In this document: positions 36,982-45,884 of the stretch, piece by piece | Layout of the letters: every line of letters starts with the position of its first letter | Position numbering within the stretch: the stretch's first letter is position 1 | Source: an uncultured Sphingomonadaceae bacterium | GTDB taxonomy: Bacteria > Pseudomonadota > Alphaproteobacteria > Sphingomonadales > Sphingomonadaceae | Direction of reading: 5' to 3' | Assembly: GCA_947489315.1 (NCBI GenBank) | Contig: CANLCX010000005.1 | Coordinates: 62,001 to 126,000 of the forward strand | DNA length: 64,000 nt | Translations under genes and position numbers: made by a program | Notes under the pieces: model-generated | The model's input: only the letters and a program-made list of their open reading frames with translations | Database searches by the model: none | What the model was told of the DNA's origin: nothing

Positions 36982-38043
36982 ATGACGGAGCAAGTTAACG
37001 AAGCCAAATTGGAAGCACTGGCCGGAGCCGTAATCGGTGATATAGCCGGGGCGATGAGCCTTTTTATGGCCTATATCGGCGATCAGGCCGGGGTATATGA
37101 TGTTATGGATGGCGCAGGCGCGTTGACCGTGGATGAACTCGCAGCGAAAACCGGACTCAATTCAAAATATCTATCGCAATGGTTGGGCTCAAATGCTGCG
37201 GCAGGCTATGTCACTTATCATGATGACGAAGACCGGTTTTCATTGTCGGAAGAACAAGCCCTTGTTTTTGCAAGAGAAGGTCAGCCAGCCTGTATGCAGG
37301 GGTTCTTCCAGTCCGTAGTATCGCAATATGAAACACAAGCGAAAGCAGTCGAAACTTTCAAGTCCGGCAAAGGACGGCCATGGGGCGATCATAGTGAATG
37401 TTGTTTCTGCGGCACAGATCGCTTCTTCCGCCCCGGCTATGCGGCAAACCTGATCGACAATTGGATACCTTCGCTCGGCGGGGTTGAAGAAAAACTCAAG
37501 ACTGGTGCAAAGGTTGCGGATATTGCCTGCGGACATGGATCATCCACAATCCTGATGGCAGAAGCCTATCCAAATTCGACAATTGTCGGAATTGATTTTC
37601 ATGGACCGTCTATCGAGGAAGCAAAAGCCAAGGCACAAAAAGCAGGCGTCAGCAACGTGGAGTTTCAGGTTGCCCGGGCTCAAGACTTTGAAGGCGATAA
37701 TTTCGACTTCGCATGTATATTTGATGCACTGCATGACATGGGAGACCCGGTTGGGGCCGCGTCACATATCAAAAAAGCGCTGCGGCCGGATGGCACTTTC
37801 ATGCTCGTCGAACCGCTCGCAGGAGACAGCATGAGTGAAAACCTGCATCCGCTGGGTCAAATTTTCTATGCTTTCTCAACCACGATTTGTACGCCCACTT
37901 CGGTAGCACAGGAAGTTGGCCTAGGTTTGGGTGCACAGGCCGGTCAAAGGCGGTTGACTGAAGTACTCAATCAAGCAGGTTTTTCGAATGTCAGCCGCGC
38001 AACGGAAACGCCGACCAATATGGTGCTTGAGGTAACTGGCTAA
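36982..38043 (+). CDS. Class I SAM-dependent methyltransferase with N-terminal winged helix
   Basis: 353 residues. An N-terminal helix-turn-helix-like domain (LTVDELAAKTGLNSKYLSQWL, about 50-75) precedes a Rossmann SAM-binding domain with VADIACGHGSST (motif I) and VGIDFHGPSIEEA (motif II), then FDALHDMGDPVGAASHIKKAL. The arrangement resembles Rv2258c-type and O-methyltransferase-like small-molecule enzymes. Three close cysteines occur in SECCFCGTD. The substrate is unknown. It is convergent with topA, with a hairpin repeat between them. Confidence 0.8.
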   Translation: MTEQVNEAKLEALAGAVIGDIAGAMSLFMAYIGDQAGVYDVMDGAGALTVDELAAKTGLNSKYLSQWLGSNAAAGYVTYHDDEDRFSLSEEQALVFAREGQPACMQGFFQSVVSQYETQAKAVETFKSGKGRPWGDHSECCFCGTDRFFRPGYAANLIDNWIPSLGGVEEKLKTGAKVADIACGHGSSTILMAEAYPNSTIVGIDFHGPSIEEAKAKAQKAGVSNVEFQVARAQDFEGDNFDFACIFDALHDMGDPVGAASHIKKALRPDGTFMLVEPLAGDSMSENLHPLGQIFYAFSTTICTPTSVAQEVGLGLGAQAGQRRLTEVLNQAGFSNVSRATETPTNMVLEVTG

Positions 38044-38052
38044 CAGTCCCGC

Positions 38053-38087
38053 CTAGTGTCCGCTTTTGCGCCCAAAGCAGACACTAG
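38053..38087. repeat. Hairpin repeat between methyltransferase and topA
   Basis: CTAGTGTCCGCTTT (38053-38066) and AAAGCAGACACTAG (38074-38087) are 14-bp inverted arms with one mismatch around TGCGCCC. It sits between two convergent genes, so it could serve as a bidirectional stop, but no T run follows. From memory, the CGCTTT..GCCCAAAGC core is a common intergenic repeat in sphingomonads and other alphaproteobacteria, often mis-annotated as tiny proteins. Confidence 0.7.
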
Positions 38088-38129
38088 CGTAGCACCAACC
38101 CAAGCCCCGCTCCAAAAGCCGAAGCGCCC

Positions 38130-40703
38130 CTACTCCGCTTTAGCCTTCGCGGGCGCCTTTTTCGCCGCAGGCTTCTTCTTCGCTGCCGGCTTTTTCTTCG
38201 CTGCAGCCTTCTTCTTCGGCGCTGCTTTCTTCTTGCGCTTCTTGGCTGGCCCTTTTGCTGCGCGGTCATCAATTAGCTGCGCGGCTTCTTCCAATGTTAG
38301 CTGATCCTTATCCACTGTTTTTGGCAGCGACGCATTGGTCGTGCCATCGGTGACATAGGGGCCGTAGCGGCCATCCATCAGCTTGATTTCTTCTTCGGTG
38401 CGTGGATGCTTGCCCATGATCTTGAGCGGCTCAGCGCCTCTGCGGCCACCTTTGCCGTTTTTCGCTGCATCGGCGAGCTTGGCAACGGCCGCGTTCATAC
38501 CGATTTCAAACACTTCCATCGTGTTTTCCAGGCGTGCAGATTTGCCGTCATGGCTCAAATAAGGCCCATAGCGACCGATTAGCGCGTTAACTTCCTTGCC
38601 TGTTTCCGGATGCACACCAACTTCGCGTGGTAACGAAAGCAATTTTAGCGCCCATTCGAGACCAAAATCTTCCGCCGGCACATCTTTCGGAATGGAGGAG
38701 CGCTTGGCTTCCTTGCCCTCGCCACGCTGGACATAGGGACCAAAGCGGCCGACCATTTTGGTGACTTTTTCATCCGTATCCGGATCAACACCCAAGTCTT
38801 CTGGTCCTTCATCCGCATCCGCATTGGCGCCGCCACCTTGGGCAAAACGCCGGGTGAACTTGCATTCGGGATAGTTGGAACAAGCGACAAAGGCGCCAAA
38901 GCGGCCACCGCGAAGGGCCAGTTTGCCTTCGTTACAACGCGGACATAGGCGCGGATCGGTACCGTCTTCCTTTTCTGGGAACAGATAGGGTTCCAGGAAT
39001 TTGTCCAGCTCTGCGGTTACTTCTGATGGCAGCTTCTCCATGACCTCGACCGTTTTGGGCTTGAAATCATGCCAAAAGGCTTCGAGAATTTTCTGCCATT
39101 CCGCACGGCCGCCACTGACTTCGTCCAGCTCATCCTCAAGACCGGCTGTATATTCGTAAGCGACATAGCGCTCAAAAAATCTTTCGAGAAAGCCTGTTAA
39201 TAGCCGCCCGCTTTCCTCTGCAAAGAAACGATTTCCTTCAGTCCGGACATAGGCGCGATCTTTGAGCGTTTTGATGATCGAGGCATAGGTGGAAGGCCGG
39301 CCAATGCCGAGTTCTTCCATCTTCTTGACCAGGCTCGCTTCGCTGTAACGCGGCGGAGGCTGGGTGAAATGCTGATTAGCTTCGACCAATTTCTTCGCCG
39401 GGCTGTCACCTTTGGACATAGCCGGCAACAAACCGCCATTTTCGTCTTTGCTGTCGTCGCGGCCTTCTTCGTAAAGTGCCATAAAGCCGGGAAATTTCAC
39501 CACCTGCCCGGTGGCGCGCAGGCCGGTTTGACCCGTGCCATCGAGCATTTCAACGGTCGTGCGCTCCAGTCGCGCGGCGGCCATCTGGCTGGCCATAGCG
39601 CGTTTCAGGATCAGACTGTAAAGCTTGGCATGATCGCCGCTGCCCATCGTGTCGCGGGTAAAGCTGGTGGGCCGGATCGCCTCATGGGCCTCCTGCGCAT
39701 TTTTGGCCTTGGATTTGTAGATGCGGGGACTGTCGGGCACATAGCTGGCGTCATAGCGATCAGATATCGCCTTGCGCGCGGCGGAAATGGCGCTGCCGTC
39801 CATCTGCACGCCATCGGTACGCATGTAAGTAATACCGCCATCTTCATAAAGCTGCTGCGCGATACGCATCGTGTGGCTTGCCGAATAGCCGAGTTTACGG
39901 GCTGCTTCCTGTTGCAGGGTCGAGGTCGTAAATGGCGGTGGCGGGTTGCGGGTAAGCGGCTTCGTTTCGACCGTTTCAATCGTGAACAGGCCGTTTTCAA
40001 CCGTTGTTTTGGCGGCCGTCGCTTCGGCTTCGTTGGACAGGTCCATCTTGCCAAGCTTTTTGCCCTGATGAATAGTGAGCCGTGCTTCAAAAGCCTGACC
40101 GCCCTGCTCCATCTGTGATGTGACGGACCAATATTCCTGCGGATTGAACGCTTCAATTTCGCGCTCACGCTCAACGATCAGGCGCAAAGAGACGGATTGG
40201 ACACGGCCAGCGGATTTGGCACCGGGCAGTTTGCGCCACAATACAGGGGACAATGTGAAGCCCACCAGATAATCCAAGGCGCGGCGCGCACGATAGGCAT
40301 CGATCAAATCGTCATCCAGCGCCCGCGGATTGGCCATGGCTTCGGTGACCGCAGATTTCGTAATCGCGTTAAAGGTTACGCGGTCGACCTTTTCAGGGAG
40401 CGCTTTCTTTTTCCGCAAAACTTCCTGCACATGCCAGCTAATCGCTTCGCCTTCCCGGTCAGGGTCGGTCGCGAGAATGAGGCGCGTGGCTTTTTTGGAG
40501 AGGTCGGTAATCGCCTTGAGCTGCTTGGTCTTATCCGCATAGGGCTGCCACAGCATGGCAAAGCCGTCGTCCGGATCAACCGAGCCATCTTTGGGCGGCA
40601 GATCGCGGATATGACCGTAAGAGGCCAGCACCTTGAAATCCGGTCCCAGATAATTTTCGATTGTTTTCGCTTTGGCGGGTGACTCAACGATTACTAGTTG
40701 CAT
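38130..40703 (-). CDS. topA: DNA topoisomerase I
   Basis: 857 residues. Toprim domain at the N-terminus (LVIVESPAKAKTIENYLG; ILATDPDREGEAISWH), then the type IA core with the catalytic tyrosine in GGITYMRTDGVQM, and C-terminal zinc-finger and repeat modules (CPRCNEGKLALRGGRFGAFVACSNYPECKF, followed by RFGPYVQ, RYGPYLS and RYGPYVT type repeats). The last about 50 residues are a Lys/Ala/Pro-rich tail (KKKPAAKK-like), typical of alphaproteobacterial TopA and likely to bind DNA nonspecifically. It relaxes negative supercoils. Downstream of dprA on the same strand. Confidence 0.96.
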   Translation of the reverse strand: MQLVIVESPAKAKTIENYLGPDFKVLASYGHIRDLPPKDGSVDPDDGFAMLWQPYADKTKQLKAITDLSKKATRLILATDPDREGEAISWHVQEVLRKKKALPEKVDRVTFNAITKSAVTEAMANPRALDDDLIDAYRARRALDYLVGFTLSPVLWRKLPGAKSAGRVQSVSLRLIVEREREIEAFNPQEYWSVTSQMEQGGQAFEARLTIHQGKKLGKMDLSNEAEATAAKTTVENGLFTIETVETKPLTRNPPPPFTTSTLQQEAARKLGYSASHTMRIAQQLYEDGGITYMRTDGVQMDGSAISAARKAISDRYDASYVPDSPRIYKSKAKNAQEAHEAIRPTSFTRDTMGSGDHAKLYSLILKRAMASQMAAARLERTTVEMLDGTGQTGLRATGQVVKFPGFMALYEEGRDDSKDENGGLLPAMSKGDSPAKKLVEANQHFTQPPPRYSEASLVKKMEELGIGRPSTYASIIKTLKDRAYVRTEGNRFFAEESGRLLTGFLERFFERYVAYEYTAGLEDELDEVSGGRAEWQKILEAFWHDFKPKTVEVMEKLPSEVTAELDKFLEPYLFPEKEDGTDPRLCPRCNEGKLALRGGRFGAFVACSNYPECKFTRRFAQGGGANADADEGPEDLGVDPDTDEKVTKMVGRFGPYVQRGEGKEAKRSSIPKDVPAEDFGLEWALKLLSLPREVGVHPETGKEVNALIGRYGPYLSHDGKSARLENTMEVFEIGMNAAVAKLADAAKNGKGGRRGAEPLKIMGKHPRTEEEIKLMDGRYGPYVTDGTTNASLPKTVDKDQLTLEEAAQLIDDRAAKGPAKKRKKKAAPKKKAAAKKKPAAKKKPAAKKAPAKAKAE

Positions 40704-40814
40704 AATTTCCGATTTTCATTTGTCTCACGTACACACGCGAGGCTGGAACACAGATTGGACGTTCGTCAAGCACTTGATAGACGAAATTGCCGTTTAGCTT
40801 AATTTTGTAGGATT

Positions 40815-41927
40815 TCAACTGGGCAAACTTACGCGGGCTCCCGCGTGGCGGGTTAATCGGCCTGCCAATTCCAATTCCAGCAGGATCATTTGCACGGATG
40901 CGGCAGACAAGCCGGATTGTCGGATTAGCTCGTCAACAGATACAGGCGTCATGCCCAGTAGGTTGGTGAACGCTTGTCTGGCCGCATCGTCAACCTCTTC
41001 ATTTGGCGCCTCCCGTAATTTCGATTGATCATCTTGGGATTCAAGCAAGTCATAGGGTATATTCGCGCCTGCTGTCCGGTCGTCAAAATGGCGGATGAGT
41101 TCCAGTACATCATCAGGGGATTGGATCAGCGTTGCGCCTTCGCGGATCAATCCATTGCAGCCTCTTGAGCGTGGATCGAGCGGAGAGCCGGGTACGGCCA
41201 TGACGTGGCGTCCGGCCTCTGCCGCCAGTCTGGCGGTGATCAGAGAGCCTGACCTGGGAGCGGCTTCAACCACGATCGTCCCTTGGGAAAGGCCGGCAAT
41301 AATCCGGTTCCGATAGGGAAAATGGCGGGCTTTGGGTTCTGTGCCCGGCGGTTGCTCGGCCAATAACAGGCCATCTTGGGCTATCTGAGTCTGCAGCTTT
41401 TCGTTTTCCGGTGGATAGCAAATGTCGATCCCGCCGGCGATCACCGCAACGGCGGATTTGTTGACCGACCCCTGATGCGCTGCGGTATCGATACCTCTCG
41501 CCAGACCGGAAACAACTGATATGCCCTGGGTCATGAGGCTGTTGGCGAGATCCCTTGCGAACCGGCAAGCGGCCGCAGAGGCGTTGCGTGCGCCAACAAT
41601 GGCAACCGTGGGGTGGCTGAGCAGTGATAAACTACCACGGTAGATTAAGGCTGGCGGTGCATTGCTTAGTTCTGCCAGTAAATAGGGGTAATCTGGATCG
41701 CCGAGGAACAGATATTGCGCGCCCAGCTTGCGAGTTTCGTCCATTTCCCGCTGGACGACAGCGCTATCCGACAGGCGCGGTGCTCTGCCCCCGCCTCGAT
41801 CGGCCAATTCGGGGATCATCTCTAGCGCTTTGGCTGCTGAGCCATAGCGACGGATAAGCTGAACATAGCTTACCGGGCCGATATTAGCGGATCGAATCAG
41901 CCGAAGCCGATCAAAATTGTCTTCCAT
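40815..41927 (-). CDS. dprA: DNA processing protein DprA
   Basis: 370 residues. N-terminal SAM-like region (DRLRLIRSANIGPVSYVQLIRRYGSA), Rossmann-like core with GLARGIDTAAHQGS and RSGSLITARLAAEAGRHVMAVPGSPLDPRSRGCNGLIREGA, and a C-terminal winged-helix (SVDELIRQSGLSAASVQMILLELELAGRL). It loads RecA on incoming single-stranded DNA in natural transformation; many non-competent bacteria also keep it. It lies about 110 bp upstream of topA and downstream of plsY, the frequent plsY-dprA-topA order. Confidence 0.95.
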   Translation of the reverse strand: MEDNFDRLRLIRSANIGPVSYVQLIRRYGSAAKALEMIPELADRGGGRAPRLSDSAVVQREMDETRKLGAQYLFLGDPDYPYLLAELSNAPPALIYRGSLSLLSHPTVAIVGARNASAAACRFARDLANSLMTQGISVVSGLARGIDTAAHQGSVNKSAVAVIAGGIDICYPPENEKLQTQIAQDGLLLAEQPPGTEPKARHFPYRNRIIAGLSQGTIVVEAAPRSGSLITARLAAEAGRHVMAVPGSPLDPRSRGCNGLIREGATLIQSPDDVLELIRHFDDRTAGANIPYDLLESQDDQSKLREAPNEEVDDAARQAFTNLLGMTPVSVDELIRQSGLSAASVQMILLELELAGRLTRHAGARVSLPS

Positions 41928-41956
41928 GCTGCGTACCGTTTAACGGATGGGGGGAA

Positions 41957-42550
41957 TTAGGAGGCTCCGACTTTGGGCTCTTCGCCTGCCATCAGTCGTT
42001 CAACATTAGCGCGGTGTTTCCAGATTACAAGCAAAGCAAAACCAATAAACATGGGTACCCATGAATATTGGCCAACTATAACTGCCGTTATTGGGACGGA
42101 AATAGAAGCGAGCATGCCGCTAACTGATGAATATCGTAATATTAATAGGCCGGCGAGCCATGTTACTGCAAACACTATCCCCAGTATCGGGGCCAAAGCA
42201 GCAACAATACCGAGCAAAGTAGCAACCCCTTTACCACCTTTGAATTTCAGCCAAACCGGATAAAGATGCCCCAAAAACGCACCCATTCCGGCCAGCACAC
42301 CAAATCCGCTGTCGAGACTCGAAGCAATAACCACCGCTGCGGCACCTTTACCAACATCAAGCAACAGCGTTAGCGCGGCTATAGCTTTGTTGCCGGTCCT
42401 CAAAACATTGGTAGCCCCAATATTGCCAGATCCGATTTCTCTAAGGTCACCACCGCCCGTTAACCGTGTTAACAGAAGGCCAAAGGGTATTGAGCCCAGC
42501 ATATAGCCTAGGAAAACAGTTAAAATTGGTTCAATCCACATGGATTGCAT
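41957..42550 (-). CDS. plsY: Glycerol-3-phosphate acyltransferase PlsY
   Basis: 197 residues with five to seven membrane segments. Conserved loops: IGSGNIGATNVLRTG, LDVGKGAAAV, and FKGGKGVAT, the three PlsY motifs. It transfers an acyl group from acyl phosphate to glycerol 3-phosphate, the first step of phospholipid synthesis, in the inner membrane. Start: ATG 42550 has AAAGGGGA about 9 nt upstream; ATG 42541 is an alternative; the longer frame to 42637 is unlikely. It is divergent from murI. Confidence 0.94.
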   Translation of the reverse strand: MQSMWIEPILTVFLGYMLGSIPFGLLLTRLTGGGDLREIGSGNIGATNVLRTGNKAIAALTLLLDVGKGAAAVVIASSLDSGFGVLAGMGAFLGHLYPVWLKFKGGKGVATLLGIVAALAPILGIVFAVTWLAGLLILRYSSVSGMLASISVPITAVIVGQYSWVPMFIGFALLVIWKHRANVERLMAGEEPKVGAS

Positions 42551-42699
42551 CGTACCAAATCCCCTTTGATTTCTGGGGGCTATCTGTAAGAAAGCGTTTG
42601 GGCAAGGCTTTTGCGTTGTAAAAACAGGTAAGATCAACCAGTTGTAGGATCAGTCGAGGCAGTTGATGTCTTCAGTTAACCGTGTTTAAAGGTGCAGTG

Positions 42700-43512
42700 A
42701 TGACAGCCGATCCAGTAAAAAAAACTGCCCCGCTATTGTTCTTCGATACCGGTATGGGGGGACTTTCGATCCTACGGGAGGCGCAGAAATTGCTGCCCAC
42801 TGCGCCATTTATTTATGCAGCCGACTATGCAGGCATGCCTTATGGTATGAAAGCCGAAGAAGAGCTCTCCACTCGTATTCCTTTACTGTTGGGGCGCCTT
42901 GTCGAGCGCTACAAACCGCAAATGGTCATCATCGCATGCAATACGGCTTCTACGATCGCATTAGATGTGGTTCGATCAGTATTGGACATCCCGGTTGTCG
43001 GGACTGTACCAGCGGTAAAGCCTGCCAGCCAGATGACGAAAACCGGCGTTATCGGCCTGCTCGGCACACAGGCCACGATCCGGCAACCCTATGTCGACCG
43101 CCTAGCTGCCGAATTTGCAGCGGATAAGAAACTTCTGCGTTTTGGCGCTCCTGAACTGGTCGATGCCGCGGAAACCAAATTGCGTGGCGAGATACCTGAT
43201 CTCAAAACCATAGATACAGCAGTTGCTGGTCTAACAGCACAAGAGCATGGAGATGAGATTGACACGGTTATATTGGCCTGTACCCACTTTCCTTTGGTGC
43301 AAGAAGAATTGCAAAAATCTTTTGTTAGAGACATTCAATTTATTGATGGTTCGCAAGGCATTGCCAGACGGATTGCATATCTCACGAGCAACGTAATGTG
43401 GCCAAAGTTCCCTAAAAACGGTGTTTTCGTGACGACTGGCACGCTTGATCAGTTATTTCCTTATCGGGCCACACTGCAAGAATTTGGCCTAACAAATTTG
43501 GAGGCGTTATAG
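42700..43512 (+). CDS. murI: Glutamate racemase
   Basis: 270 residues. Supplies D-glutamate for peptidoglycan by cofactor-independent racemisation. Catalytic cysteines C80 (VIIACNTAS) and C194 (LACTHFPLV); N-terminal LLFFDTGMGGLSIL and YAADYAGMPYGMK. Start: ATG 42700 has AAAGGTG 5 nt upstream; a GTG at 42682 is less likely. Alone with hemA on this strand. Confidence 0.94.
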   Translation: MTADPVKKTAPLLFFDTGMGGLSILREAQKLLPTAPFIYAADYAGMPYGMKAEEELSTRIPLLLGRLVERYKPQMVIIACNTASTIALDVVRSVLDIPVVGTVPAVKPASQMTKTGVIGLLGTQATIRQPYVDRLAAEFAADKKLLRFGAPELVDAAETKLRGEIPDLKTIDTAVAGLTAQEHGDEIDTVILACTHFPLVQEELQKSFVRDIQFIDGSQGIARRIAYLTSNVMWPKFPKNGVFVTTGTLDQLFPYRATLQEFGLTNLEAL

Positions 43513-43621
43513 CACAATGTCTTATTGCGAATGGTTCGCGCTGGAATTTCGGGAAAAAGGTCGTTAATGGCCTTTCCAAAGGGATCGCTTGGTAAGAGAT
43601 TGACACAGGGAATGGTGTAAA

Positions 43622-44836
43622 GTGGACTACGATAAGGTTTTTTCTCAAGCGATTGATCGTCTTCATAGTGAAGGCCGCTACCGCGTTTTTATCGATATAT
43701 TGCGAAACAAGGGGACCTTTCCCAACGCCCGCTGTTTCGCTCATCATAACGGACCAAAGCCGGTAACGGTCTGGTGTTCCAATGACTATCTAGCGATGGG
43801 CCAACATCCTGATGTAATCGCAGCAATGGAAGAAGCGCTGCATGATGTCGGCGCCGGTTCTGGCGGGACGCGAAATATAGGTGGTAACACCCATTATCAT
43901 GTGCAGTTGGAAAGCGAACTGGCCGATTTGCATGGCAAGTCCGGCGCATTGCTTTTCACATCGGGCTATGTTTCCAACGAAGCCACATTATCTACGCTGA
44001 CCAAGATATTGCCTGGTTGCATTATTTTTTCGGATGAATTGAATCATGCCTCGATGATTGCAGGTATAAAAAATAGCGGCTGCGAGAAACGTGTTTTCCG
44101 GCATAATGATCTCGAACATCTCGAAGAACTTCTCTCCGCTGCAGACCCTGATGCTCCAAAATTGATTGCTTTCGAGAGCATTTACTCGATGGATGGTGAT
44201 GTGGCTCCGCTGCATGCTATTTGCGATCTTGCCGATAAATATAACGCTCTCACCTATTGCGACGAAGTGCATGCAGTAGGCATGTATGGCGAGCATGGTG
44301 GTGGTATTTCTGAGCGTGACGGTGCAGCCGATCGCATCACCATCATCGAGGGAACGTTGGCTAAGGCCGTTGGCGTCATGGGCGGGTACATTACCGCAGA
44401 TCAGAAGATTATCGATGTTATAAGGTCATATGCTCCCGGCTTTATCTTTACCACCAGCCTTTCTCCGGTCCTTGTTGCAGGTGCACTGGCAAGTGTCCGA
44501 CATTTAAAACAATCAAACGCCGAGCGAGATGGTCAGCAAGCCGCTGCCCAAACATTGAAAGATATGTTCTCAGACGCTGGACTGCCTGTCATGGGCTCTA
44601 CAACCCATATCGTACCATTGCTCGTTGGCGACCCGATTAAAGCCAAAAAGATCAGCGATATCTTGCTGGCCGAATATGGGGTCTACGTACAACCCATCAA
44701 TTATCCCACGGTTCCCCGTGGTCTGGAGCGGTTACGCTTTACTCCTGGCCCCGTTCATACCGAAGAAATGATGGCTGATCTCACCAAGGCTTTGGTTGAA
44801 ATCTGGAGCCGGATGGCATTGCAATTAGCGGCCTAA
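43622..44836 (+). CDS. hemA: 5-aminolevulinate synthase (C4/Shemin pathway)
   Basis: 404 residues of PLP alpha-oxoamine synthase. K248 in [13 protein letters not shown] is the PLP lysine; [42 protein letters not shown] and TTSLSPV match ALAS closely. It condenses glycine with succinyl-CoA, the first step of heme synthesis in alphaproteobacteria, and thus uses the succinyl-CoA that the propionate pathway also makes. The start is GTG (43622). The gene is followed 46 bp later by the repair exonuclease gene. Confidence 0.95.
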   Translation: MDYDKVFSQAIDRLHSEGRYRVFIDILRNKGTFPNARCFAHHNGPKPVTVWCSNDYLAMGQHPDVIAAMEEALHDVGAGSGGTRNIGGNTHYHVQLESELADLHGKSGALLFTSGYVSNEATLSTLTKILPGCIIFSDELNHASMIAGIKNSGCEKRVFRHNDLEHLEELLSAADPDAPKLIAFESIYSMDGDVAPLHAICDLADKYNALTYCDEVHAVGMYGEHGGGISERDGAADRITIIEGTLAKAVGVMGGYITADQKIIDVIRSYAPGFIFTTSLSPVLVAGALASVRHLKQSNAERDGQQAAAQTLKDMFSDAGLPVMGSTTHIVPLLVGDPIKAKKISDILLAEYGVYVQPINYPTVPRGLERLRFTPGPVHTEEMMADLTKALVEIWSRMALQLAA

Positions 44837-44882
44837 TCGCGTTTCGCTGGAAATTATACTAAATTCAACGTTATAGACGGGC

Positions 44883-45881
44883 ATGACCAACGCAGCCCAT
44901 TGGATAGAACCTCATCCGCACGGTATCTATATAAAACCAGCCGATGCTTGGATAGATCCTTCTCGAGCAGTATCTCGCGCATTGGTTACGCATGGACATG
45001 CTGATCATGCACGGGGGGGGCATGAAAAGGTTTGGGCCACTCCCGAAACTCTCGCCATCATGGGTTTGCGTTATGGTACCAATTCTGGATGTGCAGTGCC
45101 TTACGGAGATGGATTTGAACTTGGCGGCGTAAAAATCAGCTATCATTCTGCCGGACATGTTTTGGGTTCGGCGCAAATTTTGATGGAGTATCAAGGTGAG
45201 CGTGTTGTCGCTACGGGCGATTACAAACGCAGGACGGACCCGACCTGCGCCCCTTTTGAAGTCATATCTTGTGATATCTTCATAACCGAGGCCACGTTCG
45301 GATTACCGGTTTTTAAACATCCCGATACGGCCGATGAAATCCAGAAATTACTATCTGCAAAAGAAGCCAATTCCGATCGCTGCATTTTGGTTGGCGCTTA
45401 CGCATTGGGCAAAGCGCAACGGGTCATCGGTGAACTTAGAAAGGCGGGATATGATGATCCGATCTTTCTACATGGTGCCCTAGAAAAAATGTGTCATCTT
45501 TATCAGGAGCTAGGTGTTGATCTTGGCGATATCAGACCTGTTATGGATACTGAAAAGGAAGCCATGCTTGGGCAAATTATTTTAGCGCCGCCCTCTGCGC
45601 TGAATGATCGTTGGAGCAGAAGGTTGCCTGATCCGGTCACCGCTATGGCGTCTGGCTGGATGCGCGTCAGACAACGAGCTCGCCAACGCAATGTCGAACT
45701 TCCGCTCATCATGTCTGATCATGCGGATTGGGATGAATTGACGCAAACTATCAAAGACGTCTCTCCTTCAGAAACATGGGTAACCCATGGGCGCGAAGAT
45801 GCGCTTGTGCATTGGTGCGCGCTCAATCAAATGAAGGCGAGAGCTTTGGAGATGGTTGGTCGTGAAGAGGAAGATGACTGA
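44883..45881 (+). CDS. Ligase-associated metallo-beta-lactamase-fold DNA exonuclease
   Basis: 332 residues. THGHADHARGG gives the HxHxDH zinc motif, with SAGHVLGSAQ and ATGDYKRRTDPTCAPFE as later beta-CASP-like landmarks. This is the exonuclease (TIGR04122-like) normally linked to an ATP-dependent DNA ligase and an Lhr-like helicase in a DNA repair cluster. It ends 3 bp before the ligase start and should be co-transcribed. It probably trims DNA ends; substrate preference is by family only. Confidence 0.9.
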   Translation: MTNAAHWIEPHPHGIYIKPADAWIDPSRAVSRALVTHGHADHARGGHEKVWATPETLAIMGLRYGTNSGCAVPYGDGFELGGVKISYHSAGHVLGSAQILMEYQGERVVATGDYKRRTDPTCAPFEVISCDIFITEATFGLPVFKHPDTADEIQKLLSAKEANSDRCILVGAYALGKAQRVIGELRKAGYDDPIFLHGALEKMCHLYQELGVDLGDIRPVMDTEKEAMLGQIILAPPSALNDRWSRRLPDPVTAMASGWMRVRQRARQRNVELPLIMSDHADWDELTQTIKDVSPSETWVTHGREDALVHWCALNQMKARALEMVGREEEDD

Positions 45882-45884
45882 GCG

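Noticed and set aside
38056-38304. Small plus-strand frame MSAFAPKAD...
   Set aside because: It starts in the hairpin repeat and runs opposite the Lys/Ala-rich topA tail, giving a low-complexity Phe/Ala product; a known kind of false gene.
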